Shown piece after piece: positions 1-6,333 of a stretch of DNA of 16,668 nt; the stretch's first letter is position 1; every line of letters starts with the position of its first letter. A program made the position numbers and the translations under genes. The notes under the pieces are model-generated. The model was not told the origin of the DNA. It worked only from the letters and a program-made list of their open reading frames with translations, and searched no databases. Origin of the DNA: Candidatus Collierbacteria bacterium RIFOXYD1_FULL_40_9 (GTDB lineage Bacteria; Patescibacteriota; Microgenomatia; UBA1400; MFAQ01). Location: positions 12,170 to 28,837 of the forward strand of contig MFAQ01000041.1 in assembly GCA_001776275.1 (NCBI GenBank), written 5' to 3'.

Positions 1-365
1 TTATTATCCGTAAAATTGCTGCTGGAGGGGTAGGTGTTGAGCGTATTTTGCCACTTAGCTCACCGGTAATTAACGGCATTGAAATTGTTAAGCGAGGTAA
101 AGTTAGACGTGCCAAACTATATTACCTCAGAAACCTTATCGGTAAAAAGGCAACCAAAATTAAGGACGTTTTTGTTAAAAAAGGTTTGTCTGCTATGGTC
201 GCTCTTCCAGTCGAGGAGACAGCTACAAACGAAAACAAAGAGGAAAAAGTTAGACCTGAAACTCTCAAGGTCAAAAACGCTCCCAAAACCGAAACTCCAA
301 AAGTTAAAAAGGTCAAAAAGGGTCCAAAGAAAATTGTTCGCAAAGAAAAAGTTTTTGTTCGCTAA
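1..365 (+). CDS. rplS: 50S ribosomal protein L19, C-terminal part (5' end outside window)
   Basis: Reading from base 3, the protein has the typical L19 pattern: GVGVERILPL, then SPVINGIEIVKRGKVRRAKLYYLR. L19 binds 23S rRNA at the interface between the ribosomal subunits. The start lies before base 1, so the gene is partial. After the conserved YYLR...IGKKATKIKD segment there is an extension of about 60 residues. It is rich in Lys, Val and Pro, with repeated KVKK-type blocks, and is probably a disordered RNA-binding tail; most bacterial L19 proteins end soon after the conserved core. The stop TAA at 363-365 overlaps by 4 bp, tail to tail, the stop of the minus-strand gene at 362-676. No terminator hairpin is visible at this junction. 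The identification is firm; the role of the tail is inference. Confidence 0.94.
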   Translation, partial: IIRKIAAGGVGVERILPLSSPVINGIEIVKRGKVRRAKLYYLRNLIGKKATKIKDVFVKKGLSAMVALPVEETATNENKEEKVRPETLKVKNAPKTETPKVKKVKKGPKKIVRKEKVFVR

Positions 366-676
366 ACTTTAGATTCCTTTTTAATTAGTTTCCAGTGGTA
401 TAGGTAAAGTGGGGTGCCTACCACTAGCATAGAGAGTGCACTAACCATTTGTCTCTGTCGCTGCCTGTTAGTTTCTCTTTTCTGTCTTTCCATAGGCACA
501 TCTGGCGACTCTTGTTCCATACCATCTATTTTTGGTGAAGGGTATATTTCGTAAGTATCAGCGCCTTTAAATATGGTCATTTTTAGACCCAGATCAACCA
601 TCTGGATACTTCCTATGACCACAATAAGCAACCCAACAAAAGAAAAAAGATATAAATAGAGAAGTCTTAAATTCAT
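362..676 (-). CDS. Small membrane protein, two helices
   Basis: A 104-residue protein starting at ATG 676-674, one base after the stop codon of the upstream Nudix gene (678-680). That spacing suggests translational coupling in a two-gene operon; a TTG nine bases further upstream is a less likely start. Residues about 5-26 form one hydrophobic helix and about 77-95 another (LSMLVVGTPLYLYHWKLIKK). Between them is a polar loop rich in Arg, Gln and Glu. The ending PLYLYHWKLIK resembles a motif found at the end of helices in uncharacterised membrane proteins (the DUF5671 type comes to mind), but this is from memory and not certain. No catalytic residues can be named. It may be functionally linked to the Nudix gene, since the two are likely cotranscribed. 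Confidence 0.6.
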   Translation of the reverse strand: MNLRLLYLYLFSFVGLLIVVIGSIQMVDLGLKMTIFKGADTYEIYPSPKIDGMEQESPDVPMERQKRETNRQRQRQMVSALSMLVVGTPLYLYHWKLIKKESKV

Positions 677-677
677 T

Positions 678-1346
678 TTAATCAATAATTATTAACTTTT
701 TTGACTTAAATCTATAAAACGCTGCAGGCCGGTGTGCACTACCCCCGCTCTGTTTTCCAGTTGGCTCAATAACTCCCGTTGACATTATTTTTTTTCTAAA
801 ATTACGCTTATCGATAGGGTGGCCCAAAATTACCTCATGTTTCTTCTGGAGATCGGTCAGTGTAAACTCATCTGGTAAAAGTCCTAAAACAATATTACTG
901 TAACCAATTTTTGCTTTTAGTCTATCCAAACCGTAATCAACGATCTTTCGATGGTCAAAAGCTAATACGGGCAATTTCTTAACCGAGTAAAGTTCAGCCT
1001 CACCAGCGTCACCACCAGATTTGATATTCCACGAACTTGAGTCCGCAAGAGCCAAATAGGTTACAGTTATAACTCTATCGCGTGGATCACGCTTTGGGTC
1101 ACCAAAGGTATAGAGTTGCTCAAGGTAAACATCATCTACATTGCCTTCTTCAAGTAGTTCTCGCTTTGCTGCTTCGTCCAGTGATTCGTTCATGTGTACA
1201 AAACCACCAGGAAGAGCCCAACTACCCTTAAAAGGGGTCAGCTTTCGCTTCACTAAAAGTATCCTAAGGTCGTTCTCCTGCACGGTAAAAAGTAAAATAT
1301 CTACCGTTACCGATGGTCTTTGAAAGTCAACCTTATTACTACTCAT
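678..1346 (-). CDS. Nudix hydrolase with C-terminal winged helix (NrtR-like regulator)
   Basis: 222 residues. Residues about 10-135 form a Nudix domain. The box is visible from G48: G-X5-E54-X7-R62-E63-L-L-E66-E67-G-N69-V. All metal-binding acidic residues of REx2EE are present, but the usual Gly is Asn69. Residues about 155-222 match the winged-helix tail of the NrtR/COG1051-type proteins, with FTLTDLQKKHEVILG followed by RNFRKKIMSTGVIEPTG. Known members of this architecture either hydrolyse ADP-ribose-type nucleotides or sense them and repress NAD-related genes. Because the catalytic residues are kept, it may still be an enzyme. There is no Shine-Dalgarno site; an extended -10 lies 6 nt before ATG (see promoter). 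It is followed by a coupled membrane-protein gene. The family is well supported; the target is unknown. Confidence 0.86.
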   Translation of the reverse strand: MSSNKVDFQRPSVTVDILLFTVQENDLRILLVKRKLTPFKGSWALPGGFVHMNESLDEAAKRELLEEGNVDDVYLEQLYTFGDPKRDPRDRVITVTYLALADSSSWNIKSGGDAGEAELYSVKKLPVLAFDHRKIVDYGLDRLKAKIGYSNIVLGLLPDEFTLTDLQKKHEVILGHPIDKRNFRKKIMSTGVIEPTGKQSGGSAHRPAAFYRFKSKKLIIID

Positions 1347-1361
1347 AATTTTATTTTAGCA
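1347..1361 (-). promoter_or_regulatory. Extended -10 of the Nudix gene, leaderless type
   Basis: On the minus strand the sequence reads TGC-TAAAAT (1361-1353), then six bases, then ATG at 1346. Transcription would start at or next to the A of ATG, so the mRNA probably has no leader. No purine-rich ribosome site is present. Confidence 0.6.
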
Positions 1362-1401
1362 TTTTTAACACTAACTGTAGCAATTCGGTGTCTGCCAACA
1401 A

Positions 1402-1427
1402 AAAACCCTCCACAAGGGGAGGGTTTT
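1402..1427. terminator. Symmetrical hairpin between divergent genes
   Basis: Arms CCCTCC (1406-1411) and GGAGGG (1418-1423) are extended by A4 on the left and T4 on the right, giving a 10-bp stem with a 6-nt loop. It is symmetrical, so it could terminate on either strand. It lies between two diverging promoters (Nudix to the left, HD gene to the right), where no gene ends, so its role is unclear. Confidence 0.6.
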
Positions 1428-1440
1428 ACAAAAAATCAGT

Positions 1441-1469
1441 TTGCTCCTGACTGGTTCAAGTGTTAAAAT
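1441..1469 (+). promoter_or_regulatory. Promoter of the HD-domain gene
   Basis: TTGCTC (1441-1446), a 17-bp spacer, and extended -10 TGT-TAAAAT (TG at 1461-1462, TAAAAT 1464-1469). The predicted transcription start is around 1475-1477, which gives at most a very short leader before ATG 1494. Confidence 0.65.
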
Positions 1470-1493
1470 GCTTTGATCAATCAACCAAAACAT

Positions 1494-2276
1494 ATGTCTA
1501 CTATCAAAGTTCCATCACTTCATAACCAAATTCTGACCAAAGCAATCGAGAACATCAACAATAATGAGGAAATCTCAGTGATGTGGGAAATGACCAACAC
1601 AAATGCCTTAAACCGCATGGGCTACTCAGATCACGGACCAGTCCATTTCCAGATTGTATCCAATATTGCACTTAAAATGACCAGAATCTTAACTACTCAT
1701 AAGATAGAAATGGGTATTGTCAAAGACTACAACCTAACCAATGACCATGCAGAGTTGGTCGTTGTTCTGACCAGTCTCTTTCACGACCTGGGGATGACTA
1801 TAAACAGAGAGGGCCATGAAGAATATAGTCTTTTTATTGCTTTTAGGGTTATAGACGATATTTTGGATTTTCTTCCCATACGAGAAAGGGTCATTGTCCG
1901 AGGTGAAACCTTGCACGCCATAATTAACCACAGAGATGACGGCAAACCAAAAACTGTCGAAGCAGCAATGGTCAGAATTGCCGACGCCTTGGACATGTCC
2001 TCTGGCCGCTCTCGAATCCCATTCGAAAAAGGCGAAGTCAACATCCACTCACTTTCTGCCTATGCCATAGACTCAGTAGAAATTGACGAGGGTAAAGACC
2101 CACAACTAATCGATATTAATATCCACATGAATAACTCTGCGGGACTTTTCCAGGTCGATGAATTACTACGAGAAAAAATCAAAGACTCAGGTATCGAAAA
2201 CCTTATCGAGGTTCACGCCTATGTAGTAGGGGAGACGGAAAAGAAACTCATCAGCGAGTTCGTAGTAAAAAAATAA
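1494..2276 (+). CDS. HD-superfamily metal-dependent phosphohydrolase
   Basis: 260 residues from ATG 1494. An in-frame TTG at 1473 would add 7 residues, but it starts only 3 nt after the -10 and is less likely. HD-type metal ligands are visible: SDHGPVH (H47, H51), FHDLG (H97-D98), HAIINH (H142) and ADALD (D164). The pattern N-R-M-G-Y-S-D-H-G-x-x-H and the later IADALDMSSGR resemble a group of stand-alone HD hydrolases common in archaea (COG3294-like, from memory). The likely substrate is a phosphorylated small molecule or nucleotide and cannot be specified. The last 90 residues (VNIHSLSAYAID onward) look like a separate beta-rich domain. The gene has its own promoter and no Shine-Dalgarno site. 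The fold is clear; the reaction is unknown. Confidence 0.82.
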   Translation: MSTIKVPSLHNQILTKAIENINNNEEISVMWEMTNTNALNRMGYSDHGPVHFQIVSNIALKMTRILTTHKIEMGIVKDYNLTNDHAELVVVLTSLFHDLGMTINREGHEEYSLFIAFRVIDDILDFLPIRERVIVRGETLHAIINHRDDGKPKTVEAAMVRIADALDMSSGRSRIPFEKGEVNIHSLSAYAIDSVEIDEGKDPQLIDINIHMNNSAGLFQVDELLREKIKDSGIENLIEVHAYVVGETEKKLISEFVVKK

Positions 2277-2280
2277 TTTA

Positions 2281-2316
2281 ACAAAAAACACCTACAGGTT
2301 TAACCCTGCAGGTGTT
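2281..2316 (-). terminator. Hairpin terminator, better formed on the minus strand
   Basis: Arms 2287-2298 (AACACCTACAGG) and 2305-2316 (CCTGCAGGTGTT) form a 12-bp stem with a 6-nt loop. On the plus strand one pair is an A-C mismatch; on the minus strand the same position is a G-U wobble. The minus transcript is also followed by T6 (plus A run 2283-2288). It therefore reads best as a minus-strand terminator, although it also sits 10 nt after the HD gene's stop and may serve that gene weakly. Confidence 0.65.
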
Positions 2317-2554
2317 ATCACAATTATTTCTTTCTGGCGAGTACAACCACAGACAAACCGCCACGTTCATTCTCGTTTTCGTCGGCAAACCAGATAAAAT
2401 CATTCGCTGGGTCGTTGGTTTTGTTCTCCTTTACCTAGGGCATAAATCCGGAAGTTTTTGGTTTGTCTTCTTTGCAGGTTTCTCTTTCTTCGAAGCCATT
2501 TTCTCTTGGTGTGGCTTTTACGCCCTCCTCGGCCGCAACACCTGCGAGATATAA
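2312..2554 (+). CDS. DUF2892-like small membrane protein, probably 5'-damaged
   Basis: The segment from about 2381 encodes GKPDKIIRWVVGFVLLYLG, a second hydrophobic stretch, and ends WCGFYALLGRNTCEI. This matches the DUF2892/YgaP-type membrane family (two helices, ending CPLYxLLGxNTC) along its whole usual length. The normal start of this family would be near 2369, but the codon there is ATT. The only standard start codon in frame is GTG at 2312, which lies inside the right arm of the preceding hairpin and adds 20 or so residues unlike the family. There is no ribosome site or -10 element at a sensible distance. The gene is therefore either started in an unusual way or has lost its 5' end. A second trace of the same gene end is found at 3431-3448. 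Confidence 0.55.
   Translation: MLSQLFLSGEYNHRQTATFILVFVGKPDKIIRWVVGFVLLYLGHKSGSFWFVFFAGFSFFEAIFSWCGFYALLGRNTCEI
2526..2543. repeat. 18-bp direct repeat, copy 1 (end of DUF2892-like gene)
   Basis: TCCTCGGCCGCAACACCT is found here and, identical, at 3431-3448. Here it encodes the LLGRNT part of the DUF2892-like protein. The two copies flank the gene at 2573-3409. Confidence 0.85.
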
Positions 2555-2557
2555 ATA

Positions 2558-2566
2558 TGAGAAAAT
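2558..2566 (+). promoter_or_regulatory. Extended -10 of the gene at 2573, leaderless type
   Basis: TGA-GAAAAT (2558-2566) is followed by six bases and then ATG 2573. No Shine-Dalgarno site is present. The first -10 base is G rather than T, so it is weaker than the others of this class. Confidence 0.5.
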
Positions 2567-2572
2567 CTTGTT

Positions 2573-3409
2573 ATGCTTGCAAGTACCACTGAAATAAACA
2601 CTACGCCGGAAGTTAATAAATACACTCACCCAAAAGAGTACTTTTTAGTCCAAATTGAACTAGCAAAGAAAATTGTTGAGTTAGGCTTAGCTAAAGACCT
2701 AAACGAAGCTATCATAAAATACACTGCCATTTATCGTCGTATAACAGACAAAAAATATAACCCCGATCAAACAGAGCCAGCTTGGCAAGATCTAGAATCA
2801 AAATTGGATTCAAATAGTAGTACACGGCAAGCCTTAGAAATAATCTGGAACTCGTATGTATCCAACGATGAGAATAAGTACAAAGACGAAACCAAAGACG
2901 ATGGTCATCATTTTGGCAGTTTTGTATACAAAGATGAAATCGATAAACAAACGCAACAGCCAAAAATATCTCTGCACTTCAATGTCCGCAACAGGGGAAA
3001 ACTAAAAAGCGACTTCTCTAGACAGTTCAACGAAGAAAGACAGGCAGATCTAACCGAGATGTTTACTGCTATAAAAAAGAGATTTCTAGAAGATAAAAGC
3101 TATCGTCCGCAAACAATCACACTTGGCTCTTGGATGAACAACTTGCCAGGAGTAAAGGATGTCCTGCCACCAGAATTTGTAAAGTCGGCTAAGGTAGTCT
3201 ACCCACCAGACATTAGCTTTAATGGAGACTCCATGTGGGGTCAGTTCTTAAAGTTAGACGGCAATGCCTACACACAACGAGTCCAAGAATATCTAGAAAA
3301 AGTTTCATCTGCCAAAAGTTTGAATGACTTAGTCGAAGCACTCCCTATCCCAGTTGTACTATTCCAAGGCAAAATCGAAGACTTTTTCAATCATTACGGT
3401 ATCAAATAA
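2573..3409 (+). CDS. Uncharacterised cytoplasmic protein
   Basis: 278 residues, no signal peptide and no membrane helix. The N-terminal third (to about residue 95) is helical and polar. The middle carries DDGHHFGSFVY, ISLHFNVRNRGKL and a run of helical residues with Arg/Glu (ERQADLTEMFTAIKKRF). Then come LGSWMNNL and a region GDSMWGQFLKLDGN, with an end LPIPVVLFQGKIEDFFNHYG. The order HFG..., HF.N, GSW, WGQFL, F.HYG resembles a family of hypothetical proteins I associate with CPR and other environmental genomes, without an assigned function. The several conserved-looking His, Arg and Trp residues would fit an enzyme, but this is a guess. Start codon ATG 2573 is supported by the -10 six bases before it. 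It is flanked by the 18-bp direct repeat. Confidence 0.75.
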   Translation: MLASTTEINTTPEVNKYTHPKEYFLVQIELAKKIVELGLAKDLNEAIIKYTAIYRRITDKKYNPDQTEPAWQDLESKLDSNSSTRQALEIIWNSYVSNDENKYKDETKDDGHHFGSFVYKDEIDKQTQQPKISLHFNVRNRGKLKSDFSRQFNEERQADLTEMFTAIKKRFLEDKSYRPQTITLGSWMNNLPGVKDVLPPEFVKSAKVVYPPDISFNGDSMWGQFLKLDGNAYTQRVQEYLEKVSSAKSLNDLVEALPIPVVLFQGKIEDFFNHYGIK

Positions 3410-3430
3410 AGCACGTTGCGTAACATACCA

Positions 3431-3448
3431 TCCTCGGCCGCAACACCT
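3431..3448. repeat. 18-bp direct repeat, copy 2; remnant of a DUF2892-like gene end
   Basis: Identical to 2526-2543. In the frame starting at 3430 it reads ILGRNTYVI, compared with LLGRNTCEI in copy 1, and a stop codon lies just before it. It is therefore a short remnant of a second DUF2892-type gene end rather than a gene. Apart from this remnant and the promoter of the next gene I see nothing in 3410-3577. Confidence 0.75.
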
Positions 3449-3577
3449 ATGTGATCTTGCAATATCTTTACATTTCCATTATCCCACCTCAATAAATCAT
3501 CACCGATTCATATTGAGAAAAGAAATCGCCATCAAAACCACACCTAACAGGAAATAAAACACCAAACCAAAACTAGG

Positions 3578-3585
3578 TATAAAAT
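3578..3585 (+). promoter_or_regulatory. -10 of the gene at 3592, leaderless type
   Basis: TATAAAAT (3578-3585) is followed by six bases and ATG 3592. No Shine-Dalgarno site is seen. The distance matches the other leaderless-type starts in this window. Confidence 0.6.
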
Positions 3586-3591
3586 GAGCAC

Positions 3592-4461
3592 ATGCCACCA
3601 AGATTTGAATACGATATCAGCCTCGGCCAGGAGCCAAATATAGAAAAACCAATTAAGTCCTCTACGGTTCTTGCAAACGAGCTAGGTCTCAAACGCGACG
3701 AGAGTGAAAAGCCAACCAGCAGAGATAGGTCATATCTTATGGAAGTTTTGGCTCCATTTCCCATATCTGTAGGCGGAGAAACAAGAACTTTCTCTGGGCT
3801 CGCGTATCTGAGATTTGAAGATTTTGGCGGTGAAAAAAAGAATTTAAAAAGAATATATACCGGAGTTCTGATAGCAGATGACAAAGGCGAAGCCTACAGA
3901 GTAAGGGGTGTAAGTGTTACAAAAATCGATGAAATTGCAAAACAAATCGACTTTTCAGTAGATCACGAATCGTTTAATAAAACTGCTCTAGAAAATGGTG
4001 GCTACAACAAACTAGAAAGTATACTTAGTAAGTTAATAAAGGATGGCTACTATCACCAAAAAGCTGAGGCGGCCCGACTAACAATGGAAAAGGAAATAGC
4101 TGGTTACCACAAGAGAGTCAATCAAATTCTTATACCAGAACTTGGTAAAGTCTTCCCTGGCTATGCACCTATGCAAATCGATTATTTCAAAATGGGGAAT
4201 GCCTATTTTTCACCAGATAAGCCCAGCATAAAATCCCCAGTCTTAGAAATCGATATGATGAGCAACAGAATTTATGTCGCCTACAAAAAAGGTAGAATTT
4301 TCTACTGTGTACACCCGCCATTTAATAGAATGCCAGGCGATGAGCCTATTGCTTCGTGGCCATATGAGATAGGGCAGAGTGTCCAAGAAGTCACCAGAGA
4401 AGCACTAAAAGCTCTCAAAGCCGATATAGAAAGTACTTATCTTTCTAAGATAAAAAAATAA
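3592..4461 (+). CDS. Uncharacterised protein
   Basis: 289 residues, start ATG 3592 supported by the -10 six bases upstream. No signal peptide or membrane helix. I do not recognise a family. Two parts can be seen: residues about 50-130 alternate strands and charged turns (FPISVGGETRTFSGLAYLRFEDF, then IYTGVLIADDKGEAYRVRGV). Residues about 135-185 are helical with many Lys and Glu, and the last 100 residues are again strand-rich with aromatic residues (PVLEIDMMSNRIYVAYKKGRIFYCVHPPFN), ending in a helix. The single Cys is not part of a metal motif. It is not visibly a paralogue of the gene at 2573, although both share the same style of promoter. An intracellular role is likely; nothing more can be said. 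Confidence 0.72.
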   Translation: MPPRFEYDISLGQEPNIEKPIKSSTVLANELGLKRDESEKPTSRDRSYLMEVLAPFPISVGGETRTFSGLAYLRFEDFGGEKKNLKRIYTGVLIADDKGEAYRVRGVSVTKIDEIAKQIDFSVDHESFNKTALENGGYNKLESILSKLIKDGYYHQKAEAARLTMEKEIAGYHKRVNQILIPELGKVFPGYAPMQIDYFKMGNAYFSPDKPSIKSPVLEIDMMSNRIYVAYKKGRIFYCVHPPFNRMPGDEPIASWPYEIGQSVQEVTREALKALKADIESTYLSKIKK

Positions 4462-4498
4462 CCCTCTCAAAATAGATTATTCTCTATTTCAAAAGGGT
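4461..4498. terminator. Weak interrupted hairpin between convergent genes
   Basis: Inner arms AAATAGA (4470-4476) and TCTATTT (4483-4489), outer arms ACCCT (4461-4465) and AGGGT (4494-4498), with unpaired bases in between. It lies between the stops of two convergent genes (4461 and 4509) but has no T run. Confidence 0.3.
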
Positions 4499-4508
4499 AT
4501 ATGTTCTA

Positions 4509-5159
4509 CTAAAAACCTCCACTCATTTGATCCAAGATTGCATCAGAAGTATTACGTTTAAAAGTTGGCGGATTTTCCCGGTATTTGCCATAGTCATTTA
4601 TTGGCAAACTTCCCCAAATCAACGTGCCGGTTTGTATCATCCCGCGAGCATACTTTTTAAGCGCAAATTTCCCAAGTGTCTGCGTAAGCGCTGCGACATG
4701 AATTTCAACTCTGTTTCCGAGTTCTGGACTACAGTTATTTTTAAGTTGGTCGCATAGTGACCGAATGGTGTTGACAATAAAATCATCTGGATGAACTAAC
4801 TCTCGCTCGGGCAGATTGAAGTCTAGCCACTTTAACTTCAAGAGACCAGCAATATTTGTTTTGTAAAAAAACAAAACATCGATATCCGAACCGCCCTCCC
4901 GCCTTCCCCGATACCAGGGTCCATCTACAACAGGTCTAAGGTCTGGAGTCTCTGCCTTTAGGCTAGAGAATGAACCAGCAAGTAAGACTGCTAAAATCTC
5001 TGGCAGTTTCTTTGCCGACTGTACCCAATCATTTAGTTCCAACAAGTAGTCGATGCACTTTTTGCGATCCTCTTCCGCGCATAAAAAACGCCTGTCCTTT
5101 TCGTATCTACCTAACAAATCCAAAAAATCCGGATGTGTGTCTGGGTGAAGTCTGCTCAC
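4509..5159 (-). CDS. Nucleotidyltransferase-fold protein (Pol beta superfamily)
   Basis: 216 residues starting at GTG 5159-5157, with GAGGAGG a few bases before it. The nucleotidyltransferase signature is visible: VLLAGSFSS (G62, S63) and GGSDIDVLFFY (D92, D94). A later acidic residue in a strand, VEIHVA (E152), could be the third metal ligand. The family transfers NMP to proteins, antibiotics or RNA. About 28 residues lie between GS and DxD, longer than the usual 10 or so in minimal nucleotidyltransferases, with an Arg-rich PWYRGRREGG just before DxD. No HEPN or other toxin partner is adjacent: the neighbour at 5389 is separated by a terminator. Function is therefore open: antitoxin-type AMPylator, resistance-type transferase, or other. 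Confidence 0.75.
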   Translation of the reverse strand: MSRLHPDTHPDFLDLLGRYEKDRRFLCAEEDRKKCIDYLLELNDWVQSAKKLPEILAVLLAGSFSSLKAETPDLRPVVDGPWYRGRREGGSDIDVLFFYKTNIAGLLKLKWLDFNLPERELVHPDDFIVNTIRSLCDQLKNNCSPELGNRVEIHVAALTQTLGKFALKKYARGMIQTGTLIWGSLPINDYGKYRENPPTFKRNTSDAILDQMSGGF

Positions 5160-5344
5160 TCTGCCTCCTCAAAATTTTAATCATGCTCATTCACAATATA
5201 ACCGATATTACATAGTCTTAAGTTTATATATAAATAGTCTAAATTTAAAAGACAGCCTTCAAGGAGACTCCTTCAAACTTATCACTCTAAACAGAAGGAG
5301 TATTACGATCAACTTTTGCAAGAATACAAAAATCGAGTAGCGTA

Positions 5345-5377
5345 AGGTAAAAAAATACCTGCAATTTCTCGCAGGTC
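5345..5377 (-). terminator. Intrinsic terminator of the five-helix membrane protein gene
   Basis: On the minus strand, ACCTGC (5376-5371) pairs with GCAGGT (5362-5357) around an 8-nt loop. It is followed by A then a run of T (plus 5349-5355). It lies 12 nt after the stop of the gene at 5389. The remaining interval up to 5160 has AT-rich sequence and a 13-bp palindrome (AAGGAG-A-CTCCTT, 5261-5273), but no gene that I can support. Confidence 0.8.
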
Positions 5378-5388
5378 ATAACCAAAGT

Positions 5389-6144
5389 CTAAATTCTGGG
5401 TCCATCTTCTACGTCAATGATTCCCAGTGTAATCATTCCGACAGCAACGCAGGCAAAAGCTACCAGCCAAAAATTTACATGAGCAACTGACAACCAAATA
5501 AGAATCAGATAGTAGACAAGTGATGCAAAGATGGCAATGACAGCGAGAATCATAAGAAACAGCTCGCCCAAGCCATCACTCTTCGACTTTGAGCTGCTAC
5601 TTGAACTATCTGTATCTGAATTCGAAGTTGTTCCTGCGCTTGTGCTGGGCACAATTAACACAGCCTGACTGTCTACATCCTCGTTTGGAATTGAGTCGTA
5701 TGAGTCTGGGTGCGAAACACTTCGAAATATATTAACAATAGATCGCTGCTCATAGTAACTCATGTTTTCAAAGCCAGAACCTTCCACTACTCGCATTTGA
5801 TAATAGCGCATTCGTGGAGTTCCTATGATTGTGACAATCACCAACAAGACAAAGATAAAATTCTTAAAGGCGACATACAACCAGCGTGAGATTTGAAAAG
5901 CCCAATCATAGTCAGACCCTCTTAGTGGAGAAGCCGAAGACCCAAAAAAGTAAACTGCTCTCAGTAAAACAAAAGCCAGCGGCAGATATACCGCCAGTGT
6001 CCCAAGCATACTCCAGCGAGACTCTGCCCCGAATGGACGAATCTCAAACAACCGGAAATATAGCATAAACAAAAACCATGCTACAAGTGACATTATGCCG
6101 CCGTATACAAGCAGCTTGGGTCGGTACTCCTTCAGAAAATCCAT
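5389..6144 (-). CDS. Integral membrane protein, five helices with Ser-rich loop
   Basis: 251 residues; start ATG 6144 has ACGGAGGA close upstream. Hydrophobic helices are at about 11-32, 46-68, 88-108, 193-217 and 222-243. Between helices 3 and 4 is an 85-residue polar loop, with a low-complexity Ser/Asp/Thr/Lys tract at about 167-190 (a run of Ser near 180-185). I do not recognise a family and see no catalytic motif. The gene is a single unit: its own ribosome site, a promoter shared head-to-head with the gene at 6334, and a strong terminator at 5345-5377. A role at the membrane is certain; anything beyond that is not supported. Confidence 0.75.
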   Translation of the reverse strand: MDFLKEYRPKLLVYGGIMSLVAWFLFMLYFRLFEIRPFGAESRWSMLGTLAVYLPLAFVLLRAVYFFGSSASPLRGSDYDWAFQISRWLYVAFKNFIFVLLVIVTIIGTPRMRYYQMRVVEGSGFENMSYYEQRSIVNIFRSVSHPDSYDSIPNEDVDSQAVLIVPSTSAGTTSNSDTDSSSSSSKSKSDGLGELFLMILAVIAIFASLVYYLILIWLSVAHVNFWLVAFACVAVGMITLGIIDVEDGPRI

Positions 6145-6190
6145 TAATTCCTCCGTATTTTGAAATAGTTTATTTTGAAAAGGTCGAGTT

Positions 6191-6244
6191 ATTATACCAC
6201 AAACGCCCCATAGTGTTGACAGATAGGTGTGAGTATGGGAAAAT
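6191..6244. promoter_or_regulatory. Divergent promoters for 5389 (minus) and 6334 (plus)
   Basis: Plus strand: TTGACA (6216-6221), 17 bp, GAAAAT (6239-6244), giving a start near 6251. Minus strand: TATAAT (6196-6191), with TCAACA (6219-6214) 17 bp upstream. The two -35 regions overlap, so the two genes may compete for polymerase or share a regulator. Confidence 0.6.
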
Positions 6245-6280
6245 ACACCATTCGCAAAATTTATAACTTAAGGAGGAAAA

Positions 6281-6304
6281 ATGCGCACAAACACCGTCTT
6301 TTGA
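6281..6304 (+). CDS. Seven-codon leader peptide (putative)
   Basis: A strong ribosome site, TAAGGAGGAAAA, precedes ATG 6281, which opens the tiny frame MRTNTVF ending in TGA at 6302-6304. It sits in the transcribed leader of the gene at 6334. Its stop codon overlaps the first base of a perfect hairpin (6304-6322) that is directly followed by the second ribosome site, AAGGAGA. The arrangement of good ribosome site, mini-frame, hairpin and downstream gene is that of leader-peptide control or translational coupling. The peptide has no run of a single amino acid, so classical attenuation by a starved amino acid is not obvious. That it is translated is inference. Confidence 0.45.
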   Translation: MRTNTVF

Positions 6305-6322
6305 ACGAGATAACTTCTCGTT
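6304..6322 (+). promoter_or_regulatory. Leader hairpin before the zinc-protein gene
   Basis: AACGAGA (6304-6310), loop TAACT, TCTCGTT (6316-6322): a perfect 7-bp stem. The ribosome site AAGGAGA (6323-6329) for ATG 6334 begins at the next base. A ribosome stopping at the TGA of the leader peptide would cover the left arm, so the hairpin could switch access to the downstream start. Confidence 0.55.
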
Positions 6323-6333
6323 AAGGAGACTAA

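Noticed and set aside
2435..2629. Minus-strand open frame of 64 codons over the DUF2892-like gene and the start of the gene at 2573
   Set aside because: It crosses the start of a well-supported plus-strand gene, has no ribosome site or promoter, and its composition is what the antisense of a hydrophobic protein gives.
2526..3448. Integron-like cassette, because a gene is flanked by repeats containing GCAACACC
   Set aside because: No attC-type fold with paired R and L boxes is present, there is no integrase in the window, and the repeat is explained by the end of a DUF2892-type gene.
3354..3557. Plus-strand open frame across the end of the gene at 2573 and the following spacer
   Set aside because: It overlaps the real gene in another frame, has no start signals, and its product has no protein-like pattern apart from the DNA repeat.
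5160..5388. Possible small gene or RNA in the AT-rich spacer
   Set aside because: There are AAGGAG motifs and a 13-bp palindrome, but no start codon in position and no convincing RNA structure other than the terminator.
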